Assembly: GCA_018389105.1 (NCBI GenBank)
Contig: JACATO010001555.1
Location: forward strand, 186,001-250,000
DNA: 64,000 bases
Origin: Nautilus pompilius
Taxonomy: Eukaryota > Mollusca > Cephalopoda > Nautilida > Nautilidae
Direction of reading: 5' to 3'
Shown piece by piece: positions 57,239-64,000 of this stretch (positions are counted from its first letter, which is position 1; each line of letters starts with the position of its first letter). The notes below the pieces were generated by a model. The model searched no databases and was not told the DNA's origin. It saw only the letters and a list, made by a program, of their open reading frames with translations. A program made the translations under genes and the position numbers.

Positions 57239-57582
57239 GGAGAGAATAAAGGAGAAGAACATTTGTATGAACTGGCTAAGCTGAAAGCTTTTATATTAGG
57301 AAGTGATGTCAAATTGCACAGGTGAAGATGATAACTTTTCAAGTATGACGGTCTTTAAAGCCACGCTGAGTAATTGAAGCTACTTCAGTGGATATGATGG
57401 TATTCTTTATTCTCACTCATTTCTCTTGGTTCTTGCAGCATGGACGTGATCATCAGAAACATCGAAACTCAGTGAAGGACTCAACAACAGTGGCAGAGGT
57501 TCACTCAGAACCCTTTGACGTGACTGCTAGCAACGTACCAGACACATCTGAGTCTGCCCCTCTCATCTCCTTTGAACAATGA
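44465..57582 (+). CDS. CNNM-like DUF21/CBS-pair transporter, nine exons
   Basis: 470 residues from exons 44465-44612, 45263-45521, 46300-46359, 49765-49978, 52636-52743, 53598-53811, 54366-54481, 55451-55600 and 57439-57582. All junctions are GT-AG and all phases close. A short outside N-terminus with an NCT glycosylation site precedes the DUF21 (CNNM transmembrane) domain at about 35-215. Its hallmark blocks are [28 protein letters not shown] and [15 protein letters not shown]. The CBS pair at about 228-400 runs from [17 protein letters not shown] to [20 protein letters not shown]. The cytosolic tail is Ser-rich. It lacks the cyclic-nucleotide-like domain of vertebrate CNNM1-4, so it is closer to the plant CBSDUF/yeast MAM3 form, linked to Mg/divalent-metal export across the plasma or an inner membrane. 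Confidence 0.9.
44706..44817. repeat. Compound ATT/TTG microsatellite
   Basis: (CAT)n into about 25 ATT triplets with one-base slips, then (GTT)n, inside CNNM-like intron 1. Confidence 0.95.
45263..45521 (+). CDS. CNNM-like exon 2 (core of DUF21)
   Basis: Acceptor GTTTTCAG ends at 45262; donor GTAAGT starts at 45522 in phase 2. Holds [14 protein letters not shown], the [18 protein letters not shown] helix and AVLFFGE. Confidence 0.93.
46300..46359 (+). CDS. CNNM-like exon 3 (60 bases)
   Basis: Acceptor CTTACCAG ends at 46299; donor GTAAGT starts at 46360. Reads [19 protein letters not shown], the most conserved loop of the family. Confidence 0.93.
46520..48040 (+). mobile_element. Full-length but dead Tc1 element with long inverted repeats
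   Basis: CAGGTGCATCTC at 46520 and its inverse at 48029-48040, each flanked by the TA target duplication. The inverted repeats are about 220 bases long and 90% or more alike by eye. The transposase opens at ATG 46805 ([13 protein letters not shown]) and meets a stop at 46979. Later frames give the SDES block, [18 protein letters not shown] with the second Asp, and WPANSP. There the third-acidic-residue block (normally DLNPIENLWG) is deleted near 47591 and the frame shifts. From memory this is the lineage common in teleost fish and lampreys. Length 1,521 bases. It lies in CNNM-like intron 3. Confidence 0.93.
48330..49503 (-). mobile_element. Second Tc1-like element, older, inverted repeats visible
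   Basis: Ends TATTGGAAATAATTATGG at 48330 and, inverted, TATTGGAAGTAATTATGG at 49503, with TA at both. Minus-strand pieces: [40 protein letters not shown], then [19 protein letters not shown] and ELWKVLQDI (C-terminal). Frames are broken and no catalytic set is intact. Confidence 0.85.
49765..49978 (+). CDS. CNNM-like exon 4
   Basis: Acceptor TTTAAAG ends at 49764 after a T run; donor GTATTT starts at 49979. Last DUF21 helix ([18 protein letters not shown]) and the connecting helix [12 protein letters not shown], then [10 protein letters not shown]. Confidence 0.92.
50688..51030 (-). mobile_element. Tc1/mariner-like fragment
   Basis: Minus-strand ORF 51018-50797 reads [15 protein letters not shown], the LPWP-SPDLNPIE block with damage, then [20 protein letters not shown], the C-terminal helix. 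The plus-strand edge ACAGAGTCCCGGCAAAAG looks like a terminal repeat. The far end was not found. It lies in CNNM-like intron 4. Confidence 0.6.
52636..52743 (+). CDS. CNNM-like exon 5 (start of CBS pair)
   Basis: Acceptor TGCCAG ends at 52635; donor GTGAGT starts at 52744. 36 codons, [17 protein letters not shown] to DRKTMEA. Confidence 0.92.
53598..53811 (+). CDS. CNNM-like exon 6 (CBS1-CBS2)
   Basis: Acceptor TATTTCAG ends at 53597; donor GTAAGT starts at 53812, phase 1. Contains [23 protein letters not shown] and [12 protein letters not shown]. Confidence 0.93.
54366..54481 (+). CDS. CNNM-like exon 7 (CBS2 insert)
   Basis: Acceptor ACTTCAG ends at 54365; donor GTAAAA starts at 54482. Reads HLCIVTED, then a variable acidic insert, then KQGDK. 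Plant homologues also carry their variable insert here. Confidence 0.88.
55451..55600 (+). CDS. CNNM-like exon 8 (CBS2 end)
   Basis: Acceptor ATTGTAG ends at 55450; donor GTATGT starts at 55601. Reads [18 protein letters not shown], then [12 protein letters not shown]. Unspliced, the frame stays open for 78 more codons to 55834. Confidence 0.9.
57173..57238. repeat. (TTA)n microsatellite, about 21 units
   Basis: Uninterrupted ATT/TTA triplets in the last intron of the CNNM-like gene, 200 bases before its last exon. Confidence 0.95.
57439..57582 (+). CDS. CNNM-like exon 9 (C-terminal tail)
   Basis: Acceptor CTTGCAG ends at 57438. Reads [15 protein letters not shown], then [11 protein letters not shown], with stop TGA at 57580-57582. 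The ending APLIS resembles an acidic-dileucine-style sorting tail, which is only a suggestion. Confidence 0.75.
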   Translation, partial: HGRDHQKHRNSVKDSTTVAEVHSEPFDVTASNVPDTSESAPLISFEQ

Positions 57583-60465
57583 CCGCTAAAGCAATTTTTT
57601 CTTATGATAGCCATATGATTTCTATCATCATCTTATTTTTTACTTGTTATTATTTCTGACTTTTCATCTTACTAGAATATGATAATTTTTAAAAAAAACA
57701 GTTTTCAGTCCTGTAAATCAGTTTGTTTGCTTTTCTTTTTTTAAGTCATTTGTAAATACAAAAGATGTATCTATTTTAATCTAGCCTGCTGCTATTAAGA
57801 ATTTAGGTACAAGTAGGTTACTCACATCAGCATCCTTGAAATGTTTATAGGTTAAGCACTAATTCCTTTGGAACCTCCACTGGAGTACATTTGTATGATT
57901 TTGTATTTGATTTATTTCTACATTTAAAGCAATAACCCTTAATAGCAACAAGTCTGTCCTTAATTATTGGCTGGCCATTTAACCAGAGGTGTCTTGTTGG
58001 AGATAGGACGACAGTGGTCAGCATTGATTACTGATACAGCCAGGTAACTAGAATATTACGGGCAGATTCACTTACAGTAGTAGTTGTTTAGCCGCATAAT
58101 CTCAGGAGGATCATTGGAGTTATTACTGAGCCAGGTAACTGGTGAAAAATCGGGACAAGCATTTATCAATTAACGTATCTCCAAGTAAATACAAGGGTCT
58201 TGACATGCATCAGAGATGTAATGTCTCTGATTTTATTGAGAAAAATAGCATCTGAATTATTACCTGTTGTTTCCCAGCCATGTGAAAGCAATTTTTATTC
58301 CATGTGCCTTATTTTCCAAAGTTGCCATCAGCTTACCTTTGGATTGCTAATGTCTCTCTTTATACCTTTTAAGTTAGACGTGGATGCTTTGTTTTAAGAA
58401 ATCGATCAGTCTGTGGCAACGTGTTTAGGTGCGTGTTCATTCAGGATTCAGGTCAGCAGTCTTAATTTGATTTCCATTTCGAATGTCATTGTTAGTTAAA
58501 GATAAGGTGTCTTCTTTCCTTCTAACTTATCGTGGAGCCGGGTCACCACCGAAAGACATTGGTGGCAAGGACGAACCCAGCTGCGTGACGCTCTGCTTAC
58601 TTGACAGTCAAGCTGGCGTACAGTGTACATTAACTAAATGCTCCTATGTATTTTTGTAACTTAAAAAGGTGACAAAGAAAATTATACTTGCCCCAACTTA
58701 AGAAGGGAGGAATTTCTTCAGAAATGTAGAAATGTTATTTATGTATTGGTCTCACTAAACTTAGCCAGGTAATGCAGCAGAAGACTAATTAATCTAAAAT
58801 GAACATTATTAAGTTTCATATGGGAGCAGTCATGGACTGGCCCACTGGGAAGCTTGGAAATTTCCTGGTGCAGCCCCTTAGCCCAATTTTTTTTTTTAAC
58901 TTCCATATACAACTCATATCCAAAAATACAATCATTGAATAGAGAATAAAATAAACAAGTTATATTTCTTTTGCAATCAAATCAGAGTTACACAGATATT
59001 AACATAACAGAAACAGACTACACAAAACCAGTTAATATCTGTGCTGTAAATCATCATTAGATCCATTGCTAAGTTTATTGACAACTTTGGCAAATCTAAC
59101 ATTTTTAGAACTATTTTTCCTCCGTAGTTTTATGAAACAGTTTTTTATTAAACTAAAAAAAACTATATTTTGTATTAAACTAAATATACTATTTTTTATT
59201 AGATGAACTCCATAAAATTTAGGATTTCTTATTGGTATATATATATATAGCGTGTGAGGGGCAATGCCCCCCTCAAATTTGTTTGCCCCTTGATAATATT
59301 TATCCTCACCATCATAAAATATATTTTCTGCACCTTTCAGTTTTTATCTTTTGATTTCATAATTGTAGACTAAGTTTCGGATGTATGGATATGATATGAA
59401 GTTTTCGGATAGATTAGTATTTTACGTGTGTAAATTATCTCCTCCTTCCACGTGTGAGCAAATTTCAAGAATTTCAATTTATTCAATGTCACTAATTCTT
59501 TATAAATTACTTGTCATTTCTTATTATTTCTATAAAATTCTTTAAAAAAAGAAACCAGTGGTGAATTCACAACGGGTTGGGGGGGGGGAGAATGTCTGGG
59601 AGTCGATCACCAGAAAAATGTTTTTTTTCCCAAAATTGACAAGATTTTTTAGGATTTTACATAAAAAAAAAAAGGTTTTGAAATTTCAACCTCAATCCCC
59701 ACTTAATGCTTCAGATGGAATAGGTAGTAACGGATGAACGAGGCTGGTTCCTTTCCCACCAACCACCCCAGCCATTTCTCAGCCACATATGGATAAAATT
59801 CATGAAACTTGGCTTTTAAAAATTCCCAACAATGTTGAGCCTAAATCCAGTATCAGATTTTGACTAACAGTTGCCCAATGGCAATATTTAAACATGACTT
59901 TCCCTGAGACAGCTTTTTACTTATGCGGAAATCTGTGTCACCTAATCCCATCTATTATTCGCTTCAAATCATGAATGAACAAAAGCTTAAAAATTCTGGA
60001 TTTGATAAAATGGTAAATTGAATTTTTAATCATCCTGATGCTCTGCTTGAAATATTATGTGCAAATATCTTGTATATTAATATTTAATTAATCGAGTTGA
60101 ACACCATATTTTCTACATTTATTTGAAAGTTAAAAATGGAAATTTTAAAGTTACGTTTTTAATTAGCCATCATATTACCTGCCATATTTATATTTTATTG
60201 TTCATAGAGTGTGTTACCAGATAAAATTTTAAAAAAATTGGTAGAGACTGCCGCAATTGAACTCAATAATATTATTGCAGAACTAGAAGTTTAGCATTTT
60301 AATTTCTATAGTGAATAAATCCAGTTGAAAAGGTGATACTTAAGATCTACAAGCCAAAACAAAATTGTTAATTAAATGTACATATGTGTGTAGTGAGTAA
60401 ATGATGTTCACTTTTATTTATCGTTCAAGTTAAATCGTTAGCCTTTCCACTACTATCACATTTTA
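57583..60465. other. CNNM-like 3' UTR/flank and intergenic
   Basis: The first clear AATAAA on the plus strand is near 58945, which would give a 3' UTR of about 1.4 kb. 58830-59640 has repeat-like patches (GGCCCACTGGGAAGCTTGG; GTGAGGGGCAATGCCCCCC) without definable ends. Confidence 0.45.
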
Positions 60466-60469
60466 ATAG

Positions 60470-62960
60470 GAAAACAAGGCCCTTGTGAAGAGTGGGGTTA
60501 AGAGGAAGCAGAATTGCATAAGGCTGCTGAAAATTCAAAACATACTGTTAATTCTGTTCAGTCCGATCCTTCTGATGAATCTGCTGTTGACTGTGTCCAA
60601 CCAGCTCTTATGACTTCTGTACCATCTACACCTGCACGTTTGGCTGACAGTTTTTTGGCCATCTGTGATGGAAATGACACTGATGACAACGTGGAGGTTA
60701 AATTCAAAAGATAAACTAATAGTGCTCCACCTATTGAAAGATTATAGTTGGTAAAAAGCAACAATGTACAACCTAGTTTTAGTGTCTGATTTTCATTTTC
60801 CGTTTGATCCTAAATAAGTGTATAAAATTTAGAAAATAAATGAGTTGAGGGTGAAGATCAGAAAGTGGTACTATTACAATGTATGTCAGGCTTTTGCAAA
60901 AAATTTTTTGCTTCTGCTGGTGGTTTCATGAATTATTCTCCCATTTATGAAGGAATTCATGATCGTCAACGTTGCAAATTGCGACAGCATTTTTCAGTTG
61001 TCTGGCTGAGAAAGACATTGATTCTTTGATAGATGAGAAAATGTGCAATCTCAGAAAGCATCAGGTTCTTGAAAATATTCAGGTATTGAAAAGGATTGTA
61101 GCAATTGAAAAATGTATTGGAAAGCAGACACTGCCATGTAGGGGGACATAAACACGAAGCACTATTCAGTCTAGATGATAAAACTGCTGATCGTGGTACA
61201 TTTCTAGAACTCATCTCACCTGTTGCTGCTTTTGATGTACTGTTGAATAACCATCACCTTGACAGTAGTAGAAGCTAGCAAAATCAGATGAGACAAGCTG
61301 AAAAGATAGATAAAGAGAATTCTTGTCATAGTCTTACAACAGTGCTCCCCAAAACCACTGTTAATAATTTAGGATCAAAAATGCAGTGGCTGCAGATGGA
61401 CAGAAGTTCAAATATGGCTTTTATTAATTAAGGGACCATGGTTTTGTGTTATGTAAGAAATGAAATGAGAGAGCAGCTCTCTTCTATACAGAAACCTAGA
61501 TGCTCCTGGTTTGGGTGTTTATCAACTATTGAAGTCGGCTCCTGAAAATGGAGAATATTGTTGATGGAGTTGAAAACATGTGGTTATTGCAGTAGTGTTA
61601 AAAATACATCAAAAATGATTCTCCAAACTCTACATCTGGTGCTTTGCACATGTTCTGAACCTCTGTTGCAAGAGATCTTGTTGAAGACATCCTCGCTGTC
61701 AAGGATCTCATTGGCCTTCTACAGTGCACAACAGTCTTTCAGATTCATATAAGCGCAGGAATGTCTGGACTGAATTAGCTGCTGAAGTAGGTATTGGCCC
61801 AACAAAACTGAAGAAGCTGCAGAAGTTTGGTGAAGTGTGGCAGTGGTCAAAGCAAACTGCTTCAGAGAGAGTTTTAGAAATCTATGATGAACCACAGAGA
61901 GAAACATTTAATGTTCCTTCCAAGGTTTTGCTTTACATCAAGGAATCACCAAAATGGTGCAGCTTTCATATGCATCCTGCAGTTTTTTTTTTCATCACAA
62001 CTAAACTGTTCTGTGCCAAGCTTCCAAGTATTTACAGACCAGAAGTATTGGTTATCTCGCCGCTTGGATTATGATGAATTCTGCAAAAGAAAGACTTCAA
62101 AAGATTAACTCTGGTGAGGTTTACCAAAAGGATTTTCAATTTATAAATAAAACTAATGAATGTTTTGTTGAAAATGAAGTGAACATAATGGTGGGAACAG
62201 ATTTAAGACAGGAAAAAGTTTCTAAGAAAAGACGAGTTCCTGGAAAATTAGCAAAGTCTCTACACTAGAATTTCTCTTGTTCTGTTTAGAATTGATGCAG
62301 TGTTATTGATCAGATCACATTTGGTATTGATGAACTTTTCTCTCTCCAACAAAAAACTAATCAGAGATATCGGAGGTCTGGATCAAGGACTTTTAAAAGA
62401 GTGCTGATGCTAGAATTCCTGAAAACACCTTTAAGAAGAGAGCTGAACTAACAGGTCTTCTTTCTGTCTTATAAACAAGGGCAGAATTGGCGAGCTTCAC
62501 ACAGATTTTGAAGAACTTTCAAAACATTCCAAGAAGAACATCAGTCAGCCTACTCAGAGAGAGAGAATCAAAAAAGGAAGAATCTGCAAAAGGATTTGAC
62601 GACAATGGTGAAGATAAACCAACTATGAATCAGTTTGAAGAACTGCGCAAGTGCAAAGGATTGAGCAGGAACTGCTTTTCATGGTGGTACAAAATTTTGT
62701 ATGGGTGCCTTTTGAATGCAGCAGGTTACAAACCTTTTTCAGGTATACAAATACTTGCTGATATCTTTTTCACAAGTCTCTTGTGAAAAAGCTTTTAGTA
62801 AACTGAAGCTGGGGAAGACATCTGAGGTCTTCATTGACTAACAAGAAACTGGGAACATTAATGTTGATGTGTACTGAAAAAGACATTTTAAATATCGTTA
62901 GTGTCAAAGAATATAATAATCTACCTTTAAAAAGATTCATCAGTGTATGCTAAAATGCTT
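60470..62960 (+). mobile_element. Decayed hAT-family transposase
   Basis: Frame-broken coding on the plus strand. An acidic N-terminal part lies at 60514-60714. A TTF-like region follows (GRHKHEALFSLDDKTADRG-FLELI), then LIGLLQ-TTVF, then RNVWTELAAEVGIGPTKL and KLQKFGEVWQWSKQTASER, the common hAT 'L-K-L-x-x-T-R-W' style segment. The C-terminal dimerisation piece is AFSKLKLGKT, then LTNKKLGTLMLMCTEKDIL (62787-62890). Many stops. The family call rests mainly on the C-terminal block. Confidence 0.7.
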
Positions 62961-64000
62961 CTTTATAGACTTGGCCATATTCTACTACTAATAAAAGACG
63001 AGTGCGTTGCGTTATAGTAATGAATTATAAAATTTGAATATTTTGTGAACTTTTCTTTAATTACGGTTTTTCATTTTATCTTTGGATGAAGTTAGGATTG
63101 CTTTTATATGCCAACACATTTAAACTGTATTTCTGAAAATGAATTTGAGCATTTTTGTATTTAGTTAAGTTTTCACTTTTTCCTTTATATTGTTATGTAG
63201 TATACGCATTCCTACTAATGCCAGAATATCCCAGTAATTCAATTCAAATTAATATTTCCATTTCTCCCTGAAAGCTATGCCACTTTATGACTATTAACAC
63301 AGATTATTTTCTATACTAAGAAACCACCTGTTTTTATTTACATTGGACCTGCATATCACATCCCTTGAGGCGTCTGAATATGAAGTGCCCCCATCTAACG
63401 TTTTCCCTGCAAAGTTTGGCATTCCATTCGACCCCTTGTATTGGGAGGGTTCTCAATGTTATTTGAAGGAAAGAAATGAGGAATTTTTAAAACTAATAAT
63501 TTTATAGTGAACTGCAGTGCATAGCGTTCACAATTTGTTAACACGTTCTGGTTGTGAGGAAAACAATTGTTGACCAGAGTTTGTTGTATATGGGTTGGAT
63601 TTTGATCATTGAATAGACAAAAGTAATGTATTTTTCCTGTAAATGTTTGTTTATTGGCTACCGGTCTTAGAGAGTTTCTTGAGTCACAAGATTTTTCCTA
63701 GAAAACATGAGACAAAGACTGGCAGTAAAAGTGTAGGACCAGACACTTATAGAAACAACACAAAAAATACATCCTGGTTAGCGTTGCGGGAAGATGTTTG
63801 TTTATTGGCAGAGGAAACTGAGTGTCAGCATGGCATTAAATAACCTAATGAGATGGAACTTTGATATGTTTTTGTTTTAGAGAGAAGGGAAGGAAGATAA
63901 AAAATGATGTCAGGTTTTTTTTATGATTAAAAAAAAAAAAAATTGAGAAATAATGGAGATTAGGCAAATAATAATTTCATTTTAAGTTTGCTTTTCTTTT
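62961..64000. other. AT-rich, no gene recognised
   Basis: Only short ORFs without homology. A poly(A) run lies at 63929-63942. Confidence 0.5.

Overview
This is nuclear DNA from an animal: spliced genes with GT-AG introns, AT-rich introns full of decayed DNA transposons, and no bacterial signals. The gene set points to an invertebrate bilaterian, probably marine: a divergent VPS13D, a single-exon TPBG homologue, and a DUF21/CBS-pair transporter of the short plant/yeast form that I do not know from vertebrates. I cannot name the phylum.

Layout. 1-560: a decayed Tc1-like transposase in a VPS13D intron. 631-6337 (+): the last exons of VPS13D, with two possible 3' ends. 7758-22698 (-): a six-exon C2H2 zinc-finger gene of about 1,428 residues whose phases all fit except for one 1-base frameshift near 21250. 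It is tail-to-tail with VPS13D. Its introns hold Tigger-like and pogo/jerky-like elements, an old retrocopy-like pseudogene and a 171-bp near-perfect tandem duplication. 23521-24870: a 27 x 50-bp minisatellite just inside a GC-rich promoter zone (24870-25630). That zone may drive both the zinc-finger gene (-) and TPBG (+, 25633-26784). 27970-28858: a long polypyrimidine tract. 28859-37140: mostly featureless apart from a Tigger-like element at 29888-30620. 37140-39700: a CpG-richer, promoter-like zone with orphan candidate exons. 41440-42345: a Tc1-like remnant. 43151-43886: a tandem triplication of about 240 bp. 44465-57582 (+): a nine-exon CNNM-like gene encoding 470 residues. One of its introns carries a full-length but dead Tc1 element of a fish-type lineage (46520-48040) and a second older Tc1 (48330-49503). 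60470-62960: a decayed hAT transposase.

The genes are not an operon or a pathway. They are independent loci: lipid transfer at organelle contacts (VPS13D), transcription (zinc finger), a Wnt-modulating leucine-rich-repeat protein (TPBG), and divalent-metal/Mg transport (CNNM-like). Exon joins were checked by hand. The VPS13D (267 or 277 residues), zinc-finger (after allowing the 1-base shift) and CNNM-like (470 residues) models all close in frame.
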